A stretch of DNA of 64,000 nucleotides from Lewinellaceae bacterium (lineage in GTDB: Bacteria; Bacteroidota; Bacteroidia; Chitinophagales; Saprospiraceae): assembly GCA_020636005.1 (NCBI GenBank), contig JACJYR010000008.1:1-64000 (forward strand), given 5' to 3'. The notes under the pieces are model-generated. The model ran no database searches and was not told where the DNA came from. It saw only the letters and a list, made by a program, of their open reading frames with translations. Position numbers and translations under genes: made by a program. The first letter of the stretch is position 1, and each line of letters opens with the position of its first letter. Below, piece by piece: positions 41,286-49,828 of the stretch.

Positions 41286-43031
41286 TTAAGCAAGCTGGTA
41301 TTCCGGCAGTTTCAGCAGGTAGTTGTGTAAAAAGGTCAGGCGCAGGTTCACGGCATCGTAGGCCATTTGGTTGCCGGGGTCGTTGATGTATTCGTACCAT
41401 GCGGCAGTCCAGTAACTGTCGTTGGGCAGGCCGGTGAGCAGAATGCTCTTTAGCAGCGTCTTCTTAGTCTGCGAAATGGGCTGCGGCAGCAGCAGGCGCA
41501 CCATGTCGTCCACCAGTTTGTTGGGGTTGCTGGGATCGTCGAACTGGCTGGCGAATGCGATGTGATCAATCTTCAGCAAGTCGTTGGTTGTTTCGATGCC
41601 GGGCACCGTCATGGCGTCGGTGAAGATGCTGCGGTTGCGGGCCGTATCGCCGTTTATCCAGATGCGGTAGTACTGCGGCGACTGCCGGAAGGCCTGCCAG
41701 CCGGCCACGTTGGGCGGGTTGCCGGGCAGCATCTGTTGATCGCTGAGCAGCACGGACAGGATGTACTGCATGACCAACTGATCCCAGGGCGTGCTGGCGG
41801 GGATGGTCAGGTTGAAACTGCGCAGTGTGCCAACGATTAGATCGAGGGGTGTTTTAATAAAACAGCCCTTGTTCAGTGCATCGAAAAAATGCTCGCTCCT
41901 TAACAGCACGTCCAGTACCGGTTTTATGTCGAAGTTGTTGTCCCTGAAAATTTGCGCCAGCGGCACGATCACGTTTTGCTCCACATTTGCATCAACGTTG
42001 TAGTAGATAAACCAGCGGTAAAGCTTGCGGCAGAGGTGGAGCGAAACCTCCTCTTTTGCAAAGATCATATCGAGCAGGGCATCCAGTTCCGCCCCACCGT
42101 CGATGCTGCCGGGGATGATGGTGTTGTTGTAAAACGCGGAAAACTGCTTGTCCTGAAAGTCGTGCTCCGCCGGGCTGAAGAAGGTCTGGCTGGGTACCGG
42201 GTTGATGCGCCAGCCCGTCAGCACCCTGGCCGCTGCTACCACATCGTCTTCGGTGTAGCCTTGTGGCGTATCCTTGCCGATGGTGAAAAGCTCCTGCAGT
42301 TCGCGGGCGTAGTTCTCGTCGGGTGCCTGGGCGGTGTTGAGGTAGCCGTTGAGGTAGTACAGCATCATGGGGTCGAGGGTGACGATCCGGGTCAGTTCCT
42401 TGAAATTTCCCAGGGCGTTCGCCCGCAGTTTGGCGTTGTGCTGATAATTGGTTTTGCCATAAAAAACCGCTTCCGATTGCGTTGCGAAGTGGTTGTGCCA
42501 AAACAGCGTCATTTTTTCCCGGATGTTGGCTTCCTGGTTGATCATCAGGTCCACCCACCATCCCCGGAAACTCTCGATGCGCAAGCCTTCGGCGTCCTCG
42601 TCGTAGTCGGCGTCCACCCAGGTCTGTCCGAGCGGCACATTGGGGTCTTCGTAGCCGTCGGGGTTATCGGGATCTCCATTGAAATAGTTGTTGAGGGGCG
42701 GCGGCGGCGGGCCAGCCGGCACGTTCAGGATGTGATCCACCGCTTGATCCATCGTCATGGTGAGCAGCAGTTCCACGTCTTGTTTGCGCAGGCCGAAGGT
42801 GGTGCGCCGCAGCAGGTGGGCCGCCTGCTCGTAGCCCCAGGGCCCCATGTAGGGGTCGAGGCCGCCCAATAGGGTGATGGCTGTAGCGGGCGGTGGCACA
42901 GGCGGCAGTTCCTGCTCCTTGGTAGGCAGTAAGGGGTTGGTTTTACCAAAAATCCCCTTCCGCCCCACTGTTGTTTTGTGGTTGCTGAGTTTCCGGAAAA
43001 ACGATCTGCGGTTCAGCGTAGAAACGGTCAT
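41286..43031 (-). CDS. DUF1800 domain-containing protein
   Basis: The 581-residue protein has the DUF1800 hallmarks: AAHLLRRTTFG near residue 70, MTLFWHNHFATQSE near 180, NYARELQELFTIGKDTPQGY near 245, and DVVAAARVLTGW near 270. The N-terminus has a basic segment (LNRRSFFRKL) reminiscent of an export leader. It precedes DUF1501 in the same transcription unit, separated only by an inverted repeat array. ATG 43031 is chosen over the in-frame TTG at 43058. Confidence 0.9.
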   Translation of the reverse strand: MTVSTLNRRSFFRKLSNHKTTVGRKGIFGKTNPLLPTKEQELPPVPPPATAITLLGGLDPYMGPWGYEQAAHLLRRTTFGLRKQDVELLLTMTMDQAVDHILNVPAGPPPPPLNNYFNGDPDNPDGYEDPNVPLGQTWVDADYDEDAEGLRIESFRGWWVDLMINQEANIREKMTLFWHNHFATQSEAVFYGKTNYQHNAKLRANALGNFKELTRIVTLDPMMLYYLNGYLNTAQAPDENYARELQELFTIGKDTPQGYTEDDVVAAARVLTGWRINPVPSQTFFSPAEHDFQDKQFSAFYNNTIIPGSIDGGAELDALLDMIFAKEEVSLHLCRKLYRWFIYYNVDANVEQNVIVPLAQIFRDNNFDIKPVLDVLLRSEHFFDALNKGCFIKTPLDLIVGTLRSFNLTIPASTPWDQLVMQYILSVLLSDQQMLPGNPPNVAGWQAFRQSPQYYRIWINGDTARNRSIFTDAMTVPGIETTNDLLKIDHIAFASQFDDPSNPNKLVDDMVRLLLPQPISQTKKTLLKSILLTGLPNDSYWTAAWYEYINDPGNQMAYDAVNLRLTFLHNYLLKLPEYQLA

Positions 43032-43297
43032 ATTGATAGTGGTTTGGTGAGATGGCAATTTGCGGTTGCGGGGTGTCCTTGTGTTTGGGTGTTTAGGTAT
43101 TTACGTGCTTTTTGAGCTGGTTTTCAATGGCTCATGGCGCATTTATTCAAATGCCCCTAACTATATTTCAAAGCAAAGCAGTAAGCGTATTTACCCAATT
43201 ATGTCAAAGGTTTGGAAGAAAAACGAAGGTAACAGGGAAAACCCTACCAAGTCGGGCTGGAAAGGAAAATTTATTTTTCGGCGGGGAAACTTGTTGG

Positions 43298-43468
43298 TTA
43301 TCCGACAGAAGGGCCGGGCGGGGTGCTGGTGGCTTTCCTGTTCTTTTTGCTGAACGCTGTTTCCTGCATCTGGCGGTACATGACTTTAAACTTGCGCTTC
43401 CTCCTGACTAGTTTTAACTGGTTGAGCGGGCTTTTTCTTCTCAGCTTTTTTCGTTGGAGGATTGTCAT
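43298..43468 (-). CDS. Possible small, highly basic protein
   Basis: An ATG at 43468 opens a 56-codon frame ending in TAA. The product begins MTILQRKKLRRKSPL and about a third of its residues are K or R, with no acidic residue except one glutamate. It lies in a 460-bp gap otherwise without genes. I do not recognise it; it could be a ribosome- or nucleic-acid-associated microprotein or chance. Confidence 0.3.
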   Translation of the reverse strand: MTILQRKKLRRKSPLNQLKLVRRKRKFKVMYRQMQETAFSKKNRKATSTPPGPSVG

Positions 43469-43494
43469 GGCAGTTTTTTAGGTAAAACGGGGGT

Positions 43495-43923
43495 TTATGT
43501 ATTCTGTTCATTCGGCAATCCCCAGATGACTGATGGCGCCAACTCTATGCAGTTCCCTTCCGGGTCACGAAAATAAAGCGAAGTGCCGCCAGCTGGCCAC
43601 TCCACTTCGCTCTCGATTTCCACACCCGCATTTTGCAGTCGCTCCCGCCATGCTGGGATTTCTTCCTCCCCTACCCTAAAGCAGACATGACCTGCCCCTG
43701 ATGTGCCATGCAGTGGAATGGGGCTGCCGTTTACAATGCTGGTTTCGTGTATGGTGACCTCTGGATTGAACAAGAGAAAGACACCCTGGCCGCAGCGGAA
43801 AAAGGCATGTCTGCCCGGCTCTTTGGCAAACATTTCCAAGCCAAGGACTTTGGTGTAAAATGCCGCCGCTGCTTCCAGATCGGTGGCGCAGAGGCAGGTT
43901 TCGAGGATGGCGGATGGTTTCAT
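43495..43923 (-). CDS. VOC superfamily (glyoxalase/bleomycin resistance-like) protein
   Basis: The 142-residue protein has the paired beta-alpha-beta-beta-beta units of the vicinal-oxygen-chelate fold: ETCLCATDLEAAAAFYTKVL at the start, GHVCFRVGEEEIPAWRERLQ in the middle and SLYFRDPEGNCIELAP with the C-terminal metal glutamate. Possible metal ligands are His78-region and Glu near 129. The substrate is unknown. ATG 43923 gives the standard start (MKPSAILETCL). Confidence 0.85.
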   Translation of the reverse strand: MKPSAILETCLCATDLEAAAAFYTKVLGLEMFAKEPGRHAFFRCGQGVFLLFNPEVTIHETSIVNGSPIPLHGTSGAGHVCFRVGEEEIPAWRERLQNAGVEIESEVEWPAGGTSLYFRDPEGNCIELAPSVIWGLPNEQNT

Positions 43924-43956
43924 AAATAATGTGGTATATGGTACCAAACTAAACAG

Positions 43957-44065
43957 GATTGGAACGCGGATTAAACGGATTGGGCGGATTTACACGGATT
44001 TTTGACTTTGCCAATATTTGAAATCTGTCCTGATCCGCCCAATCCGCCTAATCCGCGTTCCAATC
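43957..44065. repeat. Inverted array of GCGGATT units (copy A)
   Basis: GATTGGAACGCGGATTA, then iterated CGGATTGGGCGGATTTACACG, is mirrored on the right by CCGCCTAATCCGCGTTCCAATC-type sequence. The same family recurs at 61413-61508. Confidence 0.75.
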
Positions 44066-44163
44066 ACGCCATAAGGGATGTAATGAGTTTATTTTCAACC
44101 AATTAATTCCATAACCCGCATTAAAGAAATTGGAAATTTCCAAATTTCCCAAATTCAAAACCC

Positions 44164-45291
44164 TCACTCTTGCTTCCGGTAGCTCGCCACCGCCAGCGTA
44201 TTGAAAACCACGGCCAGCACCGCCGTCGCAACAAAGTCGTGCCGCACATCGGCGAAGCCGCTGCCCTTCAGCAGCACCTGCCGCATCACGTTCACGAAAT
44301 GGGCGATGGGGTTGGGTAGCGTCATGTATTGCGCCCATTTGGGCATACTCTCAATGGGGGTGAAAAGACCACTCATCAGCACAAAAATGATGATGAAAAA
44401 GAAGGCGACGAACATGGCCTGCTGCTGCGTGTCCACGAGGTTTGAAATCAACAGGCCCAGGCCGAGCACGGCGGTAACGTTCAGGATGCAAAAGGCGAAC
44501 ACCACCCACAGGCTGCCCACCATCGGGATGTCGAAAATGAGCTTGCCGGCGGCGAGGCCCACCGTGAGCAGCACCAGGCCCACCACCAGGAAGGGGAGCA
44601 TTTTGCCCAAAATAAACTGCCACTTGCGGATGGGCGTCACGTTCACCTGTTCGATAGTGCCAATCTCCCGCTCCCGCACCACGTTCATGGCCGTGAGCAC
44701 CATCACGAGGATGGTTACCAATTCGCCGAGGATGCCCGGCACCATGAAGGTCTTGTAGTCCAGGTCGGGGTTGTACCAGTTGGAGTAGGTGATGTCGATG
44801 CGGGGGCTGGGGCTGCTGCGCAGTGCAGCCAAACGGGGCGCTGCCTCCAGCCGAATTTCCTGGTTGAACGACTGAATTATTTGGCTGAGGTAGCCTGCGC
44901 CCACGGTGGCCTGTTGGCCGTTAATAGCATTCACCAGCACTTGTAGGCTGGCGTTTTTTTCCTTTAAAAAATCCTTTTCAAAATCTGGTGGTACAATCAG
45001 CACGATGTCCGCATCGCCCCGTTGCAGGTGCTCGTCCCCTACCCTGCCCGATGGCGGGGCGGCCACGATGGTGAAACGCTCGTTGGCCTGCACCTTGCCC
45101 ACCAGCAGCCGGGAGTAGCTGGAATGGTCGTGGTCAACAACGGCGATGTTCACGTTTTTCACCTCGCTGTTGGCAGCGTAGGACAGCACAATCAACTGCA
45201 CAATGGGCAGCACGGTCATCATCGGCAGGATGGCCTTGTTGCGGAAAATCTGGATAAACTCCTTTTGGACGATGAAAAATAAACGGCGCAT
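44164..45291 (-). CDS. ABC-2 type transporter permease (efflux)
   Basis: The 375-residue permease has an N-terminal helix (about 22-42), a large extracytoplasmic domain (about 45-180), then five C-terminal helices (from MVPGILGELVTILVMVLTAM). FxMVPGI..and REREIGTIEQVNVTP match the YbhS/YhhJ family. It would pair with the permease at 45364 and the two ATPases at 47389 and 48831 in a MacB-unlike, YbhGFSR-type efflux pump linked to TolC. It is the last gene of the operon. Confidence 0.9.
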   Translation of the reverse strand: MRRLFFIVQKEFIQIFRNKAILPMMTVLPIVQLIVLSYAANSEVKNVNIAVVDHDHSSYSRLLVGKVQANERFTIVAAPPSGRVGDEHLQRGDADIVLIVPPDFEKDFLKEKNASLQVLVNAINGQQATVGAGYLSQIIQSFNQEIRLEAAPRLAALRSSPSPRIDITYSNWYNPDLDYKTFMVPGILGELVTILVMVLTAMNVVREREIGTIEQVNVTPIRKWQFILGKMLPFLVVGLVLLTVGLAAGKLIFDIPMVGSLWVVFAFCILNVTAVLGLGLLISNLVDTQQQAMFVAFFFIIIFVLMSGLFTPIESMPKWAQYMTLPNPIAHFVNVMRQVLLKGSGFADVRHDFVATAVLAVVFNTLAVASYRKQE

Positions 45292-45301
45292 ATTAATGGT
45301 G

Positions 45302-45365
45302 AATGGTGAATGTTAAATGGTGAATGGGATAAAAATTAACCATTCACCATTTAACATTCACCATT
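45302..45365. repeat. Perfect 26-bp hairpin of GGTGAATG units between the two permeases
   Basis: AATGGTGAATGTTAAATGG (start of the arm, 45302-45327) has an exact inverted copy at 45340-45365 with a 12-nt A/T-rich loop. The arm includes the stop codon of the upstream permease (45364-45366) and nearly fills the 72-bp gap. Confidence 0.85.
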
Positions 45366-46470
45366 ACTTTTTACGGATTTTAAAATTGGCCAGGGCCAGG
45401 GCCAGCAACAGCACGGCCATACCGCACAGCACCGCCACCGGCAAGCCGATGAAACGCAGGCCGACGCCTTTCAGCATCACCCCTTTCAGCACTTCGATAA
45501 AATAGGTGGCAGGGATGATTCTTGAAATAAACTGCAAGGGTATTGGCATACTGCTGATAGGAAAAATAAAACCAGACAGCAGCATGGTCGGCATCATCAG
45601 GCTGAACAGCGAGCCCATCATGGCGGCCTGCTGTGTTTCTGCTTTTGTTGAAATCAGGACGCCCAATGCCAGCGAGACCAGCAGGTAAAGCAGGCACACG
45701 CCCAACAACAGGGGCAGGCTGCCCAACACAGGTACTTTGAAAATGTAATAGCCCAGCACCAGCACCATGATAGCACTCAGGAAAGAAAGGATGGCATACG
45801 GCACCACCTTTCCCACGATGATAAGCATGGGAGGCAAGGGCGAAACGAGCAGCAAGTCCATCGTGCCGTTTTCCTTTTCACGGGCAATGGTCAAAGAGGT
45901 CATCATGGCGGAAATGAGCAGCAGGATGAGGGCGATCACCCCCGGCACAAAGGTGTAAGCGCTGCGCAAGGAAGCATTATAGACCATCCTCGTTTCCACG
46001 TTCACGCGGTACGGCTGCTGCCCCGCCCCGCTGTGCAACTGTTGAAAACGCTGGATCATTTGCGAAGCGTAATTCAGCAAAGTGGTGGCATAGTTCGGCT
46101 CCGAGCCATCGGCGATGAGCTGCACCTGCGTCAATTTTTTATCATAAAAATCATCCTCAAAACGGAGCGGGATAATCACGGCCAGCTTGGCATTGCCGCT
46201 CTTAAACTGCGCCTCAATTTCGTCGTAGCTCCGCAAATCGGCTTTGACGAGGAAGTGGCCGGAGGCCTCCAAATGCCGCCGGAATTCGCCGCTCAGTTCG
46301 TCGTGCGCATTGTCCAGCACGACGATGGAAGCATCCTTGAACTCGTTGGTCACCACGTAGCCGAACAGCAGCACGAGCGCAACGGGCATCCCCAACAGGA
46401 TGGCCAGGGTGCGGCGATCCCGGAGGATGTGGAGGAATTCTTTGCGGACGAAAGCCAAAAACTGTTTCAT
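45364..46470 (-). CDS. ABC-2 type transporter permease (efflux)
   Basis: The 368-residue permease resembles YbhR/YbhS: one N-terminal helix (ILLGMPVALVLLFGYVV), an extracytoplasmic domain (about 50-175), then five helices with the conserved FVPGVIALILLLISAMMTSL and REKENGTMDLLLVSPL segments. It is paralogous to the downstream permease and would form a heterodimer with it. The gap to the upstream ATPase gene (47389) is occupied by two plus-strand genes. Confidence 0.9.
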   Translation of the reverse strand: MKQFLAFVRKEFLHILRDRRTLAILLGMPVALVLLFGYVVTNEFKDASIVVLDNAHDELSGEFRRHLEASGHFLVKADLRSYDEIEAQFKSGNAKLAVIIPLRFEDDFYDKKLTQVQLIADGSEPNYATTLLNYASQMIQRFQQLHSGAGQQPYRVNVETRMVYNASLRSAYTFVPGVIALILLLISAMMTSLTIAREKENGTMDLLLVSPLPPMLIIVGKVVPYAILSFLSAIMVLVLGYYIFKVPVLGSLPLLLGVCLLYLLVSLALGVLISTKAETQQAAMMGSLFSLMMPTMLLSGFIFPISSMPIPLQFISRIIPATYFIEVLKGVMLKGVGLRFIGLPVAVLCGMAVLLLALALANFKIRKK

Positions 46471-46513
46471 GTTTATAAAAATAAGCCTGGTGGCACTATT
46501 ACCGGGGAAAATG

Positions 46514-46521
46514 TATTTTTG
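46514..46521 (+). promoter_or_regulatory. Candidate -7 box (TATTTTTG) for the HNH cassette
   Basis: It matches TAnnTTTG, 17 bp before the first cassette gene and inside the 68-bp gap from the permease start. Confidence 0.45.
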
Positions 46522-46538
46522 TAAAAATCATTTTAAAA

Positions 46539-46949
46539 ATGGCTACTATCGAAATAAAACCCAAGGTGAAAGTGGGGCTGAATGAAATACTTGACGGCAT
46601 TTCCCAATTAGATGTCAAGGAATTGGAATCTTTTTTCAACCGGGTCGGAACTCTGCTGGCACATCGAAAAACCCAGCACCTAACCGAAAGCGAATTCCAG
46701 CTACTATCAGAAATCAACAAAAGTTTGCCCCCCGATCACCGTCAACGTTATTTGAAGCTCAAAGAAAAAAGGGGTCAAGCAGGGTTATCGGAGGCAGAAC
46801 AGCAGGAACTACTTGCTATGTCAGATGAAATCGAGCGCATCGGGGTAAGGCGCCTTGAATGCCTGGTCGAACTCGCCAAATTGAGAAGCATTTCATTGGA
46901 CGAACTGATGGAACAACTTGGCATCAAAGCCCCGCTCGCCTATGGCTGA
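46539..46949 (+). CDS. Small helical protein, partner of HNH nuclease
   Basis: The 136-residue acidic protein is predicted almost entirely helical, with coiled-coil-like segments (LTESEFQLLSEINKSLPPD, LSEAEQQELLAMSDEIERIG). I do not recognise the family. It ends in an 8-nt overlap with the HNH gene, so the two are translationally coupled. An antitoxin-like or immunity role is suggested by this arrangement but unproven. Confidence 0.75.
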   Translation: MATIEIKPKVKVGLNEILDGISQLDVKELESFFNRVGTLLAHRKTQHLTESEFQLLSEINKSLPPDHRQRYLKLKEKRGQAGLSEAEQQELLAMSDEIERIGVRRLECLVELAKLRSISLDELMEQLGIKAPLAYG

Positions 46950-47385
46950 CAAAAAGATTTCCCAATCTATCAGAAAAAAGGTGGCCTTCAGGGCAAATTT
47001 TCGTTGCGAATACTGCCAAACCCCGCAAGATCATGCTCCAGGCTTTTTTGAAATCGAACACATTTTCCCAATTGGAAAAGGTGGAACTTCATCCTTCGAT
47101 AACCTTGCATTTGCATGTGACGGCTGCAACAACTTAAAATCTGACAAGACTGATGGCGTTGATCCTTCCACTGGCCAATCATCCGCTCTGTTTCATCCCA
47201 GATTGGATTTATGGGATCAAAATTTTGCCTGGGACATGGACTTTCTGAATATCATTGGCATATCGCCAAAGGGAAGAACTACCGTTGAATTGCTGCAATT
47301 GAACCGCCAGCCTCTGATAAATCTTCGCAGGGCTTTGTTTTCAATAGGAATTCACCCTCCTTCTAAAAAAGGCTTAACTTTTTAA
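46942..47385 (+). CDS. HNH endonuclease
   Basis: The 147-residue protein carries a complete zinc-finger HNH motif: CEYC near residue 24, FEIEHIFPIGKGG with the catalytic histidine near 43, then LAFACDGCNNLKSD with the second zinc pair and terminal N/K. It would cut DNA with a beta-beta-alpha metal site. ATG 46942 overlaps the upstream frame by 8 nt. Its stop lies 3 bp from the stop of the minus-strand ATPase gene. Confidence 0.9.
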   Translation: MADKKISQSIRKKVAFRANFRCEYCQTPQDHAPGFFEIEHIFPIGKGGTSSFDNLAFACDGCNNLKSDKTDGVDPSTGQSSALFHPRLDLWDQNFAWDMDFLNIIGISPKGRTTVELLQLNRQPLINLRRALFSIGIHPPSKKGLTF

Positions 47386-47388
47386 GCC

Positions 47389-48117
47389 TCACCCCCTCGC
47401 CAGCTTCACAAAAACCTCGTCCATCGTCGTTGCCCCAAATTTTGTTTTCAGCTCTCCCGGACTGCCCATCGCCTCTATTTTCCCCGCCACCATGATGGAA
47501 ATGCGGTCGCAATATTCCGCCTCGTCCATGTAGTGGGTGGTGACGAAAATGGTGCGGCCCGCATGGGCGGCGGCGTAAATCATCTCCCAAAACTGCCGCC
47601 GGGTAGCAGGGTCAACGCCGCCCGTCGGTTCGTCGAGGAAAACGATGGCCGGATCGTGGACATTGGACACGGCGAAAGCGAGCTTTTGCTTCCAGCCCAG
47701 GGGCAGCGAGCCAACGACCTGATCGGCATAGGTTTCGAGGTTCAGTTCTTTTAAAATCTGGGCAGTTTTTTCTTTGATTGCTTTGCTGCGCAAACCGTAG
47801 ATGCCGCCGTAAAAACGGATGTTTTGCCGGATGGACAGGTCTTCGTACAGGCTGAACTTTTGGCTCATGTAGCCAATGTTTTCCTTGATCTTCTCAGCCT
47901 GCCGGGCGACGTCAAAACCCGCTACGAACGCTTCGCCGTCCGTTGGCCTGCTCAGGCCGGTGAGCATACGGATGGCAGTGGTCTTGCCTGCACCATTGGC
48001 ACCGAGGAAGCCGAAAATCTCGCCTTTTTTCACCTCAAAGGAGATGGCGTCAACGGCGGTGAAATCGCCGAAACGTTTGGTGAGGTTTTCAGCTTGTATA
48101 GCTATGCTTGCTGGCAT
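47389..48117 (-). CDS. ABC transporter ATP-binding protein (YbhF C-half-like)
   Basis: The 242-residue ATPase has Walker A GANGAGKTTAIRM near residue 40, a non-canonical signature LPLGWKQKLAF in place of LSGGQ, and Walker B IVFLDEPTGGVDP. The LPLGWKQ form is the one found in the second half of YbhF-type double ATPases, so this and the ATPase at 48831 probably act as the heterodimeric motor of the efflux pump. The gap to the upstream ATPase gene is filled by a plus-strand Uma2 gene. Confidence 0.92.
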   Translation of the reverse strand: MPASIAIQAENLTKRFGDFTAVDAISFEVKKGEIFGFLGANGAGKTTAIRMLTGLSRPTDGEAFVAGFDVARQAEKIKENIGYMSQKFSLYEDLSIRQNIRFYGGIYGLRSKAIKEKTAQILKELNLETYADQVVGSLPLGWKQKLAFAVSNVHDPAIVFLDEPTGGVDPATRRQFWEMIYAAAHAGRTIFVTTHYMDEAEYCDRISIMVAGKIEAMGSPGELKTKFGATTMDEVFVKLARG

Positions 48118-48149
48118 TTTGCTACGTTTTTAGTTTTAAAAAAAACGGC

Positions 48150-48166
48150 TTAACTTGGCTAAAATT
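48150..48166 (+). promoter_or_regulatory. Uma2 leader motif (TTAACTTGGCTAAAATT)
   Basis: It is 15 of 17 identical to the motif at 58137-58153 in front of the third Uma2 gene, 14 bp before the ATG. TAACTTGG may be a degenerate -7 box. Confidence 0.4.
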
Positions 48167-48180
48167 TAAAATCCATCCAC

Positions 48181-48825
48181 ATGGAAGCAGCTGTTTTATC
48201 AAATAAAACTGCCACAAAAAATGGTAAAATTCTCCTCCTATTGGAAGACATTGAGGTGCAAGGACTCCGTTCGCCCATGACGGACCAGGAATTCGAGGAA
48301 TTCTGTTTCGACAACCCCAAGCTTCGCATTGAGCAAGACAAACACGGAAATATCATCATTATGTCCCCCGTTTCTTACGACTCCGGCAATTATGAAAGCG
48401 AGGTGACAGGAGACCTCGTTTTGTGGAACCGCAAAACCAAAATGGGCAAGACTTTTAGCCCTTCCACTATGTTCATCCTTCCCGACGGCGAAAAAAGAAT
48501 GCCCGACGCCGCCTGGATTTCCATGGATAAACACAAAAAACTCGCTCGCTGGGAACGGAAAAAATTCGCACACATCGTCCCCGATTTTATCGTTGAAGTG
48601 CGCAGCCCATCCGATAATCTCAAGACATTGAAGTCCAAAATATCTGAGGTATGGATAGCCAATGGGGTGCGCCTCGCATGGCTGTTAGACCCTGAAAACG
48701 AAACCGCCATTGTGTTCCGGCCCAACAGCGAACCTGTCGAAATCAAAGGGTTTGACCAAGTGCTTTCCGGCGGCGACGTGCTGCCAGGCTTTGAGTTCGA
48801 TCTCAGTATTTTGAAAGAACAATAA
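48181..48825 (+). CDS. Uma2 family endonuclease
   Basis: The 214-residue protein has the Uma2 fold: MTDQEFEEFCFDNPKLRIEQ, then RMPDAAWISM with the metal aspartate near residue 112, VPDFIVEVRSPSDNLKTLKS near 137-157 and a GVRLAWLLDPENETA strand. The E-x-RSPSD motif is the canonical active-site region. It fills the gap between the two ATPase genes of the efflux operon, on the opposite strand, and its stop is 5 bp from the upstream ATPase stop. Confidence 0.92.
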   Translation: MEAAVLSNKTATKNGKILLLLEDIEVQGLRSPMTDQEFEEFCFDNPKLRIEQDKHGNIIIMSPVSYDSGNYESEVTGDLVLWNRKTKMGKTFSPSTMFILPDGEKRMPDAAWISMDKHKKLARWERKKFAHIVPDFIVEVRSPSDNLKTLKSKISEVWIANGVRLAWLLDPENETAIVFRPNSEPVEIKGFDQVLSGGDVLPGFEFDLSILKEQ

Positions 48826-48830
48826 GCTGC

Positions 48831-49751
48831 TCACACTGCATTTTCCGTTTGCATCAAATCCAAAAACACATCCTCGATTGTCGCTTCAATAGGTTTTATT
48901 AAAATATGCTGATGCCCTTTGTGCTCCATCATGTTTCCTATCGTTTCCGTTTGCACAGCAGGCTTTGTGGTTAGGTGCAGGTACTCGCCAAACGGCTCTA
49001 CCTTTTCCGTAAATTCGGCTTTCCGCAAATCCTGCAGCAGTTGATAAAACTGGTCGCTGCGCACCGCATACAGCGGTTTTTTGTAGCTGCTGACAATGCC
49101 CTGCGGCGTGTCGGTGGACAGTATTTCACCATGCTGGATGAGGGCGATGCGCTCGCACAGCGACGCCTCGTCCATGTACGGAGTGCTGACGAGGATGGTG
49201 ATGCCGTGGGCTTTGAGCCGTTTCAGCATTTCCCAAAACTCCCGGCGGCTGACGGCATCCACGCCGGTGGTCGGCTCGTCGAGGAACAGCACTTCGGGCT
49301 GGTGGACGAGGGCGCAGCAGAGCGCCAGTTTCTGCTTCATGCCGCCGGAAAGTTTGCCCGCCCGGCGCTTGCGGAATGGCTCAATTTGCACCCATATTTC
49401 TTCGATCAAATGGTAGCTCGCTTTGGCCGTTGTGCCAAAAATGGTGGCAAAAAAGTGGAGGTTTTCCTCCACGGACAGGTCTTGGTAGAGGGAGAATTTG
49501 CCGGGCATGTAGCCTACCCGGCGGCGTATTTCTTTGAAATCCTTCACCACGTCGTAGCCTGCGACACTGGCTTGGCCGGAGGTGGGCAACAGCAAGGTGG
49601 TGAGTATTTTGAACAAGGTACTCTTACCCGCACCATCAGGCCCGATGAGGCCGAAGCGCTCGCCAGGTGCTACGTCCAGCGTTATATCGTTCAGCGCTTT
49701 TAAGTCGCCGAAGAATTTGGAAATACCTGTTATTTTAATTGCGTTTTGCAT
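48831..49751 (-). CDS. ABC transporter ATP-binding protein (YbhF N-half-like)
   Basis: The 306-residue ATPase has Walker A GPDGAGKSTLFKIL near residue 37, signature LSGGMKQKLAL near 139, and Walker B VLFLDEPTTGVD. A C-terminal extension of about 80 residues (LYAVRSDQFYQLLQDLRK onward) resembles the DrrA/YbhF-type regulatory tail. It belongs to the minus-strand efflux operon. The gap to the HlyD-like gene upstream holds an antitoxin/PIN/nucleotidyltransferase cassette. Confidence 0.92.
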   Translation of the reverse strand: MQNAIKITGISKFFGDLKALNDITLDVAPGERFGLIGPDGAGKSTLFKILTTLLLPTSGQASVAGYDVVKDFKEIRRRVGYMPGKFSLYQDLSVEENLHFFATIFGTTAKASYHLIEEIWVQIEPFRKRRAGKLSGGMKQKLALCCALVHQPEVLFLDEPTTGVDAVSRREFWEMLKRLKAHGITILVSTPYMDEASLCERIALIQHGEILSTDTPQGIVSSYKKPLYAVRSDQFYQLLQDLRKAEFTEKVEPFGEYLHLTTKPAVQTETIGNMMEHKGHQHILIKPIEATIEDVFLDLMQTENAV

Positions 49752-49781
49752 AAACTTTTATCACCTGTATTTCATCCCTAA

Positions 49782-49812
49782 TTGAAACTAACCAGAACAA
49801 AAACTACTTTTG
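49782..49812 (+). promoter_or_regulatory. Bacteroidetes-type promoter for the PIN cassette
   Basis: TTG at 49782-49784 and TACTTTTG at 49805-49812 are 20 bp apart, 16 bp before the antitoxin-like start and between it and the divergent ATPase gene. Confidence 0.5.
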
Positions 49813-49828
49813 TATAAAACATACCTTT

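Noticed and set aside
41952..42872. Plus-strand open frame (306 codons)
   Set aside because: It is antisense to DUF1800 and its composition follows the complementary codons.
43060..43411. Plus-strand open frames in the gap before the VOC gene
   Set aside because: They have no motif, unusual cysteine/tryptophan-rich composition and no start context; the minus-strand 56-codon frame is a better, though weak, candidate.
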